A DNA stretch of 64,000 nt from Scylla paramamosain (lineage: Eukaryota; Arthropoda; Malacostraca; Decapoda; Portunidae): contig NC_087151.1 of assembly GCF_035594125.1 (NCBI RefSeq), positions 21,536,636 through 21,600,635 of the forward strand. The letters are read 5' to 3'. Position numbers and translations under genes: made by a program. This document shows positions 35,031-50,407 of the stretch, piece after piece (the stretch's first letter is position 1; each line of letters begins with the position of its first letter). The notes under the pieces were generated by a model that saw only the letters and a program-made list of their open reading frames with translations, had not been told where the DNA came from and searched no databases.

Positions 35031-38000
35031 CAGAAAAAGCGTGTATTTTAAGTATGTTTGAGCTAGTTACGTACAGAAATGTCAAAATGAATGCAAGTAA
35101 CCCTATATGGGAAAACGAAAAAAACACTAGAAACGTGTATTATGATTTTTTTTTTTTTTAGCTCCTTAGGTGCTATATTGCTAAAACATATTAATGTACT
35201 TTATATAGAGAAACAGAAGAACATTAAAAAAAACGTGTATTTTGAGTGTTTTTCACATTATTATGTATCAATACACAAAAAAGCATGCAAAGTTCCCTAT
35301 ATGGATAAAGGAAATGACATTACCAGAAACGTGTCTTCTGACTGTTTTACAGCGTTGTAGCCATCAAAACCCTAAAAAAAAAAAAAAAAAGATGGAAATC
35401 GCCGCATATGGGAATACAAAACATTACAAGAAAAGTGTCTTTTGAGTGTTTTTGAACTTATTACTTACCAAAACGCTAAAACTGATGCAAAACACCCTTT
35501 GTAGAGAAAATAGCATAACATTAATAAAAAACAAGCATATTTAATGTTTTTGAGCTTTCTACGTACAAGAACGCCAAAATGCCTGCAAAGTACCCTGAAT
35601 GGGGAAATGAGAAAACATTACAAGAAACATGTATTATGAGTATTTTTGGGCTTCTTAGGAACCGAAACCCTAAAATGTATAAATAGCACTCTTATATGGA
35701 GCAAAAAAACCACCAATAACGTGTATTTTTTAAATTGTTTCATATTATTTGGTGATATAACGCAAAAATGCATGAAAAGCAACCTATATGGGGAAAAAAT
35801 ATATACATATTTTCAGAAATGTTTTTTTTTGAGTGATTATGAGTGTGTTGGGCAGCAAAAACGCTAAAAAGCATCAAGACCATCCTATATGGGAAAAGAA
35901 AACAATATTACTAAAAACGTGTCTTTTAAGTATTTTTCAGCTACTTACGTACCAGAACACTAAAACGCAGGCAAAAAAAAAAAAAAAAACTTTAATGGAG
36001 AAACACAATAACATTACAAAAAATAAACATTTTGAGACGTTTTAAGCTTTTTTAAAACTAAAACTCGAAAACTCTGTATGGAGAATCAGAACAACATTAC
36101 CAAAAACGTGTGTTTTTTAGTGTATCTCACATTGTTAGGAAACAAAAAGCCAAAATCAGTGAAAAGCACCCTATATGGAGTAAGGAAACGAGGTTTACAA
36201 AAAAAAAAAAAAACTTCTTTTGTGTGTTCATGAGTGTTCTGGCACCAAAACGCTGAAAAACATGGAAAGCAATGTGCATGAAAAAAAAAAAACATTTTTC
36301 AAAATTGCTTCATTTTTTTAATGTTTTTGAGCTACTTACGGAAAAACGTAAAAACACGTGCAAAACACCCTTAATGCAAAAATGGAATAAAATAACGAAA
36401 AACAAGGTTTCGCGGGTTTTTGTCCTTGTTACGTAAAATAAAAAAAAAGACAAAATGCACGGAAATTACCAAGTATGGGGAAACGAAAAGACATTAGTTG
36501 AAATATGTATTATAATTGTTTTTGAGCTTCATAGGTACCAAAACGATAACGATCAAAACTCTATATGAAGAAGTAGAATAACATTACCAAAAAACGTTTT
36601 TTTGATCTTAGTTACTAAAACGCTAAAACGCATGAAACAAAAGAGCGTTACCAAAAAATGTAAACTTTTACTGTCTTTCACATTGTCAAGTACCAAAAAA
36701 CTAAAATGCATGCAAAGCACCCCATATGAGGAAAGGGAACAGAATTTCCAGAAACGTGTATTTTGAGTTTTAATAAGTGTGCTAGGCATCTAAACGATGT
36801 AAAAATAAATAAACAAATAAATAAATAAATGGAAAACACCCCATATGGGAAAACAAAACAATATTTTAACCTACTTATGTACCAAAACGCTGAAAAGCAT
36901 GCAAAACTTTTTATGGAGAAACATTATAACTTTACCAAATACATATATTTTCAATGTTTTGAGCTTGCTACGTGCAAAAATTACAAAATGCATGAAAACC
37001 ACTGTATATGGTGAAACGAGAACAAGAAACGTGTATTCTGAGAGTTTTGAGCTTCTTAGTTATCAAAATGGTAAAACGCTTGAATAGCACTTTATATCGA
37101 GAAACAATAACATTACCAAAAACGTGTATTTTGAGTGTTTTCCCATTATTAGGTACCAACACGCCAAAATGCTTGCAAAGCCGACCAAATGAAGCAACAA
37201 ACAACTTTACAAAAAAGTGTCCTTTGAATACAAAAACACACTTTATAGAGAAACAGAGTAACAATACCAAAAACAAGAATTTTTGCTTGTGTTTCAGCTT
37301 GTTACGTACAAAAACTCCAAAATGCATTCAAAATACCTTGTAAGAGGAAACGAAAAGACATTACGAGAAACGTGTATTATGGGTGTTTTTGAGCTACATA
37401 GGTATCTAAACAATGAAACCGATAGCACTCTATATGGAGAAACACAATACCATGACCAAATATGTGCATTTTGTGTATATTTCACGGGTATCAAGACCCT
37501 GAAATGCATACAAAGGATCCTGTATGGGAAAAGGAAACGAGATTTTCAGAAACGTGTCTTTAGAGGGTTTTATGAGCGTTCTAGACACCAAAACGAAAAA
37601 AAAAAATCATGGAAAGCATCGTATATGGTAAGAGAAAACAATATTACCGAAAACATATTTTTTTAATGTTTTTAAACTAGATATGTACCAAAACCATAGA
37701 TATGTAAATCATGTAAAAAAATTCATGAAGAAACAGCATAACTTTACAAAAAACGTGTATTTCTAGTGTTTTTGAGCATGTTACGTAGAAAAATGTATGG
37801 AAGCTACTTATAGGGGGAAACGAAACGATATTCCAAGAAACATATCTTTTGCGTGTTTTCATGCATGTTAGGCACCAAAACGCAAAAAAAAAAAAAAAAC
37901 GCGAAAATGCATGCAAAATACCCTATATGAGTAAACGAAAACACATTACAAGAAAAGTATACTATAAGTGTTTGGAGCTTTTTTATTACCAAACCCCTAA

Positions 38001-38661
38001 AATTCATGAATAGTTCTCTATATGGAGAGAAAAAAAAAAAAAAAACAATACCAGAAACTTGTATTTTGTGTGAATTCGCAATGATAGATGCCAAAACACC
38101 TTATGTGTACAGAGGAAAGGAGATTTCCAGGAACGTCTTTTTCGTGTTTATGAGCGTACTAGGCACCAAAACACTAAAAAGCATGAAAAGCATCCTATGT
38201 GGGAAAACAAAACAACATTACCAAAAACTTCCCTTTTCAGTGTTTTTGAGCTGTTTGTGTACCAGTTTATGGAAAAACTAAAAAAACATTACTCAAAACA
38301 AATATTTTGAGTGTTTCGGATCTTCGTATATAGAAAATACGTCGAAATGCAGGGAAGGTACCCTGTATGGAGAAACGAAAAGACATTACGAGAAACATGT
38401 ACTGTGAGTGTTTTTGAACTTAGGAATCAAAGCGCTAAAACGTATGAATAGCTCTCTATATGGAGAAACAGAGCATTACCAAAAACGTGAATTTTAAATG
38501 TTTTTCACATTATTAGGTAAAAAAACGCAAAAATGCATGTAAAACCCCCTTTATGGGAAAAAGATGCGACATTGCAAAAAACAAGTCTTTTGAGTGTTTT
38601 TCAGTCTTAGGCATAAAAAAAAGCTTTAAAGCATGGAATTCATCCTATATGGGTATAGGAG

Positions 38662-39428
38662 GGGACAGTAGACACCTGCCGAAATGATAATTACTCCCAG
38701 TGAGGTCTAAAGCACTGTTCAGAGGGTGCTGTGAACTTATCATTAAACCCAGCTGTGACCTCACTGAACGTTTCCCTTTCTGTCTCACAAAACAAGGGGG
38801 CAGTCACAGCCTGCCCTCTAAAGACAACTTTCTTCCTCCACACAAAACTACAAGCACCTAATAACACACACACCCTTCACTCAAAAATTTTAAAATCATC
38901 ATGGCGACTCCTACACCAGCCTCGAAGTCTCCATCTGGGGAGGGGACCATAAATGTGACTAGGTCGGACTGCCTTTCTGTCAACGACCCTAAGTGTCTTG
39001 ACAACCCTCTCAACTTTTTCTTCATTAACTTCTGCAACATTCGCGGTCTAAGATCTAATTTTCAATCTGTAGAACACCACCTCTTCTCTTCTAAACCTCA
39101 TCTTCTTTTCCTCACTAAAACTAAGGTGTCTGAGGCAACTGAGAGTAGCCCCTTTTCTGTTCCCTCCTACTTTCTCAATCCTCATTTTCGATCCAAAGCT
39201 GGATGATGCGTTTATGTGCGCAATGACTTAACCTGCTCTCGTGCCCACGCTCTTGAATCTTCCGAGTTTTCCACCATCTGGCTACGACTACAGAGTCACT
39301 CTCATACTAAATTTATCTGTGCTGTATACCTCTCACCTAACTCCTCTGACTATAAGAAATTCTTTGACTACTTAACTTCCAAAGTGGAGCACATTCTGAC
39401 CCTCTTCCCTCTTGCAGAGATATCCATT
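38662..39428 (+). mobile_element. Jockey/BS-like non-LTR retrotransposon, copy 4 (with 5' end)
   Basis: Begins GGGGACAGTAGACACC directly after satellite sequence. It keeps about 240 bases of 5' leader, then the ORF start, and is cut off inside the endonuclease by a TTA microsatellite. It is the only copy in the window that shows the 5' end. Confidence 0.88.
38901..39425 (+). pseudogene. Retrotransposon ORF2 N-terminus (endonuclease), truncated
   Basis: ATG at 38,901 in context ATCATCATGGCG. The 101-codon frame includes FFINFCNIRGLRSNFQSV and PHLLFLTKTKVSE, the first endonuclease motifs (the Asn and metal-binding positions; the usual LTET Glu is Lys here). A TGA at about 39,204 stops it. The next frame (39,216 on) continues VYVRNDLTCSRAHAL and PLAEISI before running into (TTA)n. 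It cannot be functional. Confidence 0.85.
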
Positions 39429-39464
39429 ATTATTATTATTGTTTTATTATTATTATTATTGTTG

Positions 39465-39549
<85 letters not shown>

Positions 39550-39608
39550 TATTATTATTATTATTATTGTTATTATTATAATTATTACTATTATTATTAT
39601 TATTGCTA
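39427..39608. repeat. (TTA)n microsatellite
   Basis: Mostly TTA units with TTG and TTACTA interruptions. It joins the truncated endonuclease of copy 4 to the left edge of duplication copy B. Confidence 0.97.
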
Positions 39609-40735
39609 TTAAAAAGCATGGAATCTATTTTATATTGGAATACAAAACAATACTGCCAAAAACGTGTCTTTTCAGTGTTTGTGAGTTTTTTGCGTACTGA
39701 AACGCTAAATCGAATGCCAAAAAAAAAAAAAGTTATTGCGAAACAGAATAGCATTACCAAAAACGTCTTTTTGAGATTTTTACCTATAACAAAAACGGAA
39801 AAATGCATGAAAAATACACTGTATGGGAAACGATACGATATTAAAAGAAAAATGTATTACAAGTGTTTCTGAATTTCTTAGGTACGAAAACGGTAAAACG
39901 CGTGGATAGCACTTTCTATTTACTAGAAAAGAACAGCATTGACAAATATATTTTTTTTATTTATTTATTTATTCTTTACGTTGTTTTGTAACAAAACGAC
40001 AAAATAATGCAAAACACTCCTTATGGAAAAACAAAAGGGCATTACGAAAACGTGTGTTTTTGAGCTATTTAACTACCAAAACTCTAAAATGTGTTAATAG
40101 AACCCTATATGGTGAAACAAAACTACATTATCAAAAACGCTTATTTTGAATGATTCTTTTTTCACATTGTTAGGTACCGAAGGGACAAAATGCATTTAAA
40201 GAACTCTGTATAAGGGAATGAAATGACATTACAAGAAACATTTCTTTAGAGTGTTTATGAGCTCGTTAGGCATCAAAATGCTATAATGCATGGAAAGCAC
40301 TCTATATTGGAATACAAAAGCACATTACGAAAAGTGTGCCTTTTGACTGCTTTTGAGCTTCTTATGTATCAGATCGCTAAAATACATACTAAACATCCAT
40401 TGTTGAGAAACAGAATAACATTACCAAAAATGTGTGTTTATGTGGTGAAACAAAACGACATTACCTGAAACGTGTATTATCGTTTTTGACCTTCTCAGGT
40501 ACTAATATCCTAAAACGCGTAAATAACAGTCCATATGTAGAAACTGATCAACATTACCAAAAGCGTGTATTTAGGTATTTTTCACAATGTTAGGTACCAA
40601 AACGCCAAAATACCTATATACCCCATATAAAGTGATTTCACTTTATATGGGGAAAGGAAATGTTACCAGAAAAGTGTCTTTTTAGTGTTTTAAGCAACAA
40701 AACGCTAAATTGCGTAGAAAGTACCGTAGCAGCTG
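39609..40735 (-). repeat. Satellite array, 5-monomer type, reversed
   Basis: Duplicate of 27,113-28,215 with scattered substitutions. It contains the 14-bp-arm hairpin at 40,621-40,652. No gene is seen. Confidence 0.85.
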
Positions 40736-42235
40736 GGGGGAATGAAAAAAAAAAAAAAAAAAAAACTGGCAGAGACGTCTCAGAACACCTAACTTCATAG
40801 AAGCTGTTTTAGCTAGATATGAGATGTGAAGTCCCCACTTCAGATTACAAGTAAAGGACAGACCGATAATGTTTAGTGAAACGTTTACGTCCTGAAGTGT
40901 TGGACGTCTATGAAAAGACGTGGAAAAGTGCAGGGTGGCATCGTCAGCGCAGGAGAGGATAGGACAAGAAGATGTGATAGCAGTAGTGCCATCCGGTTGA
41001 AATAAAGGAGCGAAAGAAGAAGAAGCAAAGTTATTGTAGATATTTTGGGCTAGATGGCAGAAGTCTCGAGGGGAGTTAGATTTTGAAAGATTTTAACACT
41101 TTCTGTTAATGAAGGAGTATTTTTGGGTAGTTGGAGAGCAGACTTGGCATGGTTCCGGGCAGAAATATAAAGTGCATGAGATTCTGGTGATGGAAGGCTT
41201 AAATACCTTTTTTGGGCCACCTATCTATCATGTATAGCACGAACACAAGCTGTGTTAAACCAAGGTTTGGAAAGTTTAGGTCGAGAAAAAGAGTGAGGAA
41301 AGTATGACTCCATGACAGACACTATCACCTCTGATATGCGCTCGGCACACAAAGATGGGTCTCTGACACGGAAGCAGTAGTCATTCCAAGGAAAATCAGC
41401 AAAATACCTCCTCAGGTTCCCCAACTAGCAGAGGCAAAACGCCAGAGGCACCTTCGCTTAGGGGGATCCTGAGGAGACATTGGAGCGATAGGACAAGATA
41501 CAAATATGAGATGGTGATCGGAGGAGCCCAACGGAGAGGAGAGGGTGACAGCACATGGAGAAGGATTAGAGGTGAGGAAAAGGTCAAGAATGTTAGGCGT
41601 ATCTCCAAAACGGTCAGGAATACGAGTAGGGTGTTACACCAATTGCTTTAGGTCGTGGAGGATAGCAAATTGAAGGCTAGTTCACCAGGATGGTCACTGA
41701 AGGGAGAGGAAAGCCAAAGCTAGTGGTGAACATTGATGTCTCCAAGAATGGAGATCTCTGCAAAAGGGAAGAGAATCAGAATATGCTTCACTTTGGAAGT
41801 TAAGTAGTCAAAGAATTTCTTGTAGTCAGAGGAGTTAGGTGAGATTTATACAGCACAGCTGAATTTAGTTTGAGAGTAACTCTGAAGTCTTAGCCAGATG
41901 GTGGAAAACTCAGAAGATTCAAGAGCGTGGGCACGAGAGCAGGTTATGTCGTTTCGCACATAAACGCAACATCCAGCTTTGAATTGAAAATGAGGATAGA
42001 GAAAGTAGGAGGGAACAGAAAAAGGGCCTACTGTCACTTGCCTCAGATACCTGATTTTCAGTGAATAAAAGAAGATGAGGTTTAGAAGAGGAGAGGTGGT
42101 GTTCTACTGATTGAAAATTAGATCTTAGACCGCGAATGTTGCAGAAGTTAATGAAGAAAAAGTTGAGGGGGGTGTGAAGACACTTAGGGTCATTATCAGA
42201 AGAGCAGTCCGCCCTGGGGACATTTGTTGCTCCAA
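40736..42235 (-). mobile_element. Jockey/BS-like non-LTR retrotransposon, copy 6 (duplicate of copy 5, internally deleted)
   Basis: Same insertion site and flanks as copy 5. It has lost two internal segments, including most of reverse transcriptase (junction near 40,970, GACAAGAAGATGTGATAG). What remains is mainly endonuclease (VYVRNDITCSRAHALES at 41,846-42,037) and the segment following it (RDPSLCAERISEVIVS at 41,221-41,424), both on the minus strand. Confidence 0.9.
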
Positions 42236-45297
<3,062 letters not shown>

Positions 45298-45321
45298 AAA
45301 CCACTCCATATGGAGTGGTTT
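45298..45321. repeat. Perfect 24-bp palindrome at an array fusion point
   Basis: AAACCACTCCAT followed directly by its exact complement, no spacer. Left of its centre is duplication copy B (reversed 5-mer satellite); right of it is the copy of 11.76-13.07 kb (forward long-type satellite). Confidence 0.95.
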
Positions 45322-46571
45322 GGGTACCTAATAAACTCGAAAACACCCTAAACACAAGTTTTTTGGTAATATTGTTATATTCCTCCAGAAATGGTGTTTT
45401 ACATGTATTTTAGAGTTTTGGTACGTAAGAGGCTCAAAAACATTTAAAATACATGATTTGTTAGTAATGTTTAGTTTTCCCAAATGAGATGTTTTCCATG
45501 CTCTTAGCTTTTTGGTGTCTTGTATGCTCAAAACAAGAAAATGACAGGTTTCTGGTAATGTTATTTCATTACCCGATATAGGATGCTTTCCAAGCATTTT
45601 GTAGGTTTGGTATCTAACAAGACGAAAAAAAACAACACTTAAAATACACTCTTTTGATGAAGTTGTTCTGTTTTATCCATTTTGTGCGTTGTAGTGTTTT
45701 GGTACGTAACTAGTTTGAAAACACTAAAAAGACACTTTTTTGGTGATATTTTCTTTTCTAATTTCGTGTGCTTTGTATGCACTTTGGCGTTTTGGTACCT
45801 AACATTCATAATACAGGTTATTGGTATTGTAGTTCTGTTTCTTCATATAGATTTCTTTTTATGCATTTTGTCGTTTTGGTGTGTAACATGGTAAATAAGA
45901 CTCATAATGCACATTTTTGTTAATTACATTCTGTTACTAAACGTAAAGTAATATTAACATGTTTTAGCGTTTCAGCACCAAATACGTTTGTAATACTATC
46001 ATTGTATCCACATATTAGCATATTTCCATGTTTTTTGGCGTTTTGATAAACTCAAACAGACTCAAAACATCCGTTTTTTGTAATGTTCTTTTTTTCACTA
46101 GGAAGTGTATTTTTGCTTCCATTTTAGAGTTTTGGTATGTTACAAGCTTAATAACCGTCAAAATACACGATTTTGGTAATATTCTTTAATTTTCTTATAT
46201 CGGATATTTTCCATGCTTTTTAGTGTTTTCGTGGCTGATATGCTCAAAAACACGCAAATGACACGTTTCTGGACCTGTCATTTCATTATTGTATATAGAG
46301 TGTTTTGCTTTCATTTTGGGGTTTTGTTACCTAACAAGCTCATAAATCACTAAAAATACATTTAAAATTAAGTTTTTCGATTTCTCCATAAATGAGTCTT
46401 ATGTTTTGAATGCGTTTTAGCGTTTCGGCACGTAAACAGTTGAAAACCATCAAAACCCACGTTTTTCGGTAATGTTATTTTATTTTTAAATATAGTGTGC
46501 TTTGCATGCATTTTGACGTTTTAGTACCTAGCAAATTCAAAAACATTTACATACATTTAATACATATTTTT
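45322..46571 (+). repeat. Satellite array, long type, forward; duplication partner of 11,757-13,070
   Basis: Near-identical to 11,757-13,070, ending at AATACATATTTTT (46,570), where the other copy continues GGTAAAGTAG but this one passes into the Polinton. No gene is seen. Confidence 0.9.
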
Positions 46572-46587
46572 ACTAGGCGGAAAACAT

Positions 46588-49193
46588 ATGACGCTCATTA
46601 AAGATGTGGAGAAGCTGCACCAGAAATTGTCGAGTAGCTCTCCCACCCCAGAGGGTCATCAGTTTTGCAAAATATGTTTCAGCTCAGTTCCCAAGTCTGT
46701 CAGTTTGAGCGATTACGAGTGCCATTGCGACTTCACTCAAACTCTTCTTTTTCCAGGTGATGCTGAAAAAGTAAAATTCAAAAATTTTGCCTACAGCTAT
46801 CAGCCTGCCTACTTAGCATTTTTTTTTTTTTTTTGAAACTATGATAAAACCTAAGGAGAATAGGAGTGTGATAGCTGAACATGAGCCAATTGGATACTCG
46901 TATCTCATCATCAATAGGCATGGAGATGCCGTGGAAAAGAAAAGTTATTTCGGCGAAGATCCCGTGAATAATTTCATTGATAGTCTATCCGAAGCTTGCC
47001 GAATCATCAAGGAAAGTGTAGTTAGCTATCCAATTAGCATGTCTGCAGAGGATGAAGTCCACCTCTAACGTCAGCGCCACTGCGAACTCTGCCCTCAACC
47101 CTTTAATGTGAAAACCCCACCTCATAAACATCACGACCACTCATTACCACAAAATAATTACAAGGGGGCATTGTGCGCACGATGCAACCTCCAGTGTCGT
47201 GACATGAGGAAATATCTCATTTCTCTGGCGCATAATATGAACTTTGACGTCTCATTAATCATAAAAGACTTTCAGTTGCCAGAGTTACACGTGGACATTC
47301 TTGCCAAGTCAGAATCGCATTTATTGAAAGTAAGGATTAAGGAATTGCAGTTTCAGGACATGCTTTCCATTATGAATGCCGGCCTCAGTCATCTCGCTCA
47401 GAGTCACATGCAGGCGGACTATGACACGCGTTACGCCCAGGAGATGCTGAATTACCTCCCCGAGAATGTAAGACGTGTAATTTGGACTTAAAAACAGTTT
47501 CTTTGTTATGAGTACATCACCGACTTTGCCCGCTTAGATCAGCAATTGCCACCCCGCGAAGCATTTTATGACACGCTCAAGGAGAAGGCTCTGTCACCTG
47601 GAGAATATGAACACGCTGAAAGCGTGTGGAGTATGGCATCCTGTCACACTTTAGGTGATTACATAAAACTGTATTGTGAGATTGATGTGGGGTTATTAGC
47701 CGACACATATCTCAAATATAGATCATACATGCATGAATTTTATGGACTGGACGTGGCACATTATGTGTCACTGTCTTCTTATGCTTATGACGTTTTTTTA
47801 AAGTCGACAGGCGTTCAATTTGATCCGCCTTACGATCCTAACATGTATCACCTGATCAAAAGAAATGTACGAGGAGGCTTTGTAACTTGTGTCAGACCAC
47901 ATCTGCAGTCAAACCACGAACCCAACGGTGGACCCGGCACCTATGTGTTCTATCTGGACTATATTTCATTATATGCAACCGTTATGCGTTCCCCCTGCCT
48001 ATGGGCAACATCAAAAAACTTTCTCAGTCAGAGATGGATGATTTTTTTGAAGTTGGCATCCAGAATCAGGCGGCAGATGGTGACATCGGTTACTTGCTGC
48101 ATTTGGACGCCTGTGATGTTTCCCCCGACGTGGCCCGGGTCATGGACGAGTTCTCTCTGTGCCTCGCACACATGACTATTACAGAAGATGACATCTTGCC
48201 ATACAGTAAAAGACTGTTAGAAGCTGAGGGTCGTAAGCTGGAGAGGAAAAATAGTAAACTCGTGGCAAGTCATAAGGGGCTGAAAGATCATCTCATCAGT
48301 CTGGAATTGCTGCAACTTTTACTCTCACTTGGACTGCAAAATATAATTATTCCATGCTATATATAGCTTTAGACAGGCTCCATACCTAAAACCTTTCATA
48401 GAAAGGAACGTTACTCAGCATAAAAATGAGATGTGCACCATTAAAAATCGCATTTGCAAACTGATGTCAAACGCAGTTTATGGCAGATCCATGTTATCTG
48501 AAGTGAAATATGGCCTCTAACAGAAATAAGTGACAAAAAGAAAGTCTCTCCTGAAGTATGCAAGAAATCCATCCTTTAAAAGGGTACACCAATTAGGCGA
48601 GGACCGAGTCATATGCGTCAACAGTAAGAATACGATTAAAATCAGTCAGCCAAATTACTTGGGATACCATATTTTAGTGGTGGCAAAGAAGTACATGTAC
48701 AACTTTTGGTATCGTGTCATCAAAGCTAATTATGGGGAGAGAGCTAAATTGGCTTGTGAAGATACTGACAGTTTCATATTCAGTCTTAAATGATGAACTG
48801 AAACATGGACCCATGGCAAATTTTCTCAACACCAGTAACTTTGCTTCAGATCACATATGTTTTAATGGGGAGCGGAAGGGTCAACTAGGCTTGCTGAAAT
48901 CTAAAACCGGATCCACGCTCATCAAAGAGGCAATCATATTAAAACCAAAGATGTATTTGCTGCTGTTGGAAGGTGACAAGCAAGTATGTCGAGGTAAAGG
49001 CATTCCAACTCACCATCAGCAAAATATATTGCATCAGCAGTATAGGGAAACACTTGATAATGTCGCATGTGGGATGGTGGATTGCTATAATATCAGGAAT
49101 GTGAAAGGGTAAATTTGTACCACTCACATGCGAAAGCATACATTGTCACATTTTGACGACAAACGCTTTCACGTATTACCACCCCGACAATGA
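46588..49193 (+). pseudogene. polB: Protein-primed family B DNA polymerase, broken
   Basis: Replicative polymerase of the element. Visible in order: an N-terminal CKIC zinc-finger-like pair; the Exo I site (FET..., near 46,830) overrun by a T run so its aspartate is not readable; a CELC...HHDH...CARCNL zinc-binding insert (47,081-47,200); Exo II HNMNFDVSL (47,231); Exo III YCEIDVGLLAD (47,672); polymerase motif A YLDYISLYA (47,951); motif B KLMSNAVYGRSM (about 48,457); motif C CEDTDSFIF (48,755); and the usual C-terminal DDKRF (about 49,160). About 870 codons remain, somewhat short for the family; the N-terminus may be cut. Breaks: frameshifts near 46,820, 47,985, 48,362 and 48,785; stops at 47,066, 47,489, about 48,515, 48,524 and 49,110. 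It is inactive as it stands. Confidence 0.95.
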
Positions 49194-49747
49194 TCAGCGG
49201 GAAAGAGATGTGGAGAATGATATGGATGAGGAGGTGGCAGAGGATGTGGAGTAGGAGGAGGAGGAGGATGAGGGGGAGGGAGAGGATGGGATAACGAGTG
49301 GACTGTGGCGTGATCGGGAGAGACTTTCCACGACATTATTCACATCATAATTAAGGGGTGGAGAGAGACCGCGTTGGCTAGCAGCTGCCATTCATGTAAT
49401 GTAAGAACATTTGTATTGACCACGTGGAGGGGGAGGAGGGGGATTGTTCATGTAATGTAAGAACATTTGTACTGTCCACGTGGGATAAGGAGGAGGAAGA
49501 GGAAGAGGAGGAAGAGGAGGAGAAGGAGGTAATGTAAGAACATTTGTACTTAGGTTAAGGAGAGGGAAGAGGAGGTTGAGGAAGAAGCGTGAGTCAGGAG
49601 AGATCCACGCCATAATTAGAGGGCAGGGATGAGGATGCAGCTGGGGAGGCCAGTTATGCTGTTACCTACATGACCATGTAAATAAAGGTTAAGCAATAAA
49701 TACTGTAAACATATCGAAGCGTCTTTTAGTGACCCTCTGAACTTAAC
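49194..49747 (+). other. Polinton intergenic region with purine-rich tracts and three copies of a 20-bp motif
   Basis: GGAGGA-type purine tracts surround GTAATGTAAGAACATTTGTA at 49,396, 49,452 and 49,529. The first two copies are each followed by the palindrome CCACGTGG. Two AATAAA signals (49,681 and 49,695) sit just before the ATPase start and may end the polymerase transcript. Position and repeated palindrome suggest a promoter or replication-related site, but this is inference only. Confidence 0.6.
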
Positions 49748-50407
49748 ATGGACAAGACATTTAGCAAAGATATGCTGATTCTCTTCAGATATCCTACACG
49801 CATAATTATCGCAGGTTATACAAATTCCGGCAAAACACACCTCTGCAATAAAATTATAGAGAAATATCAGGATGGATTTAACAGAATTATTATTTGTGGC
49901 GTCTCATTGCATTCGCTGCAGCAGAATTCTCCTTTTCAAGATAAGGTTAAAGTGCATGAGAAAATTATTGATCCCGTGATGGATGATGACAATCCATATG
50001 CCGATCCGCAAACGCACACGCTTTTGATATTAGATGACAATTTCCTCATGGCTGGCAATTCTCAAACGATAGCAGAGGCCTTTACCAAAGGGAGACATAA
50101 AAATTTGTCAGTTATGATGATAGTGCAGAATGTCTTTTTCCCCGGAAAGTATGCTAGAACGATAACTTTAAATGCCTCGCATTACATTCTTATGAAAAAC
50201 AGAGATATATATCAAATCGAATGTCTGGGCAGGCAACTTTATGGAAAGGAGCACGCCAAACACTTTATGGAAATTTATAAAAATGTCGTGCTTAGACGAG
50301 ATCACGGTTATTTGTGGTGCGATTCATCCCCGAACGTACCCAAAGAAATTCAACTGCGCACAAATATTGTGGATGAGCCGCCCTGTGAGAAAGTCTATCT
50401 GCTATGA
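49748..50407 (+). CDS. FtsK/HerA-type DNA-packaging ATPase
   Basis: Intact frame of 219 codons. Walker A GYTNSGKT is at residues 23-30, Walker B TLLILDD at 91-97, and the conserved FTKGRHKNLSVMMIVQN block at 112-128 carries the sensor/arginine region of A32-like packaging ATPases. The enzyme would hydrolyse ATP to drive genome packaging into the capsid. Length fits Polinton ATPases (roughly 200-250 residues). The start ATG follows a stop-rich leader. Its stop overlaps the integrase start (ATGA at 50,404-50,407), a typical compact viral arrangement. No stop or frameshift was found, unlike most neighbouring genes. Whether it is expressed is unknown. Confidence 0.93.
   Translation: MDKTFSKDMLILFRYPTRIIIAGYTNSGKTHLCNKIIEKYQDGFNRIIICGVSLHSLQQNSPFQDKVKVHEKIIDPVMDDDNPYADPQTHTLLILDDNFLMAGNSQTIAEAFTKGRHKNLSVMMIVQNVFFPGKYARTITLNASHYILMKNRDIYQIECLGRQLYGKEHAKHFMEIYKNVVLRRDHGYLWCDSSPNVPKEIQLRTNIVDEPPCEKVYLL

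Noticed and set aside
49194..49613. Minus-strand Ser/Pro-rich frames in the Polinton gap
   Set aside because: They arise from purine-rich GGAGGA tracts and show no conserved motif.
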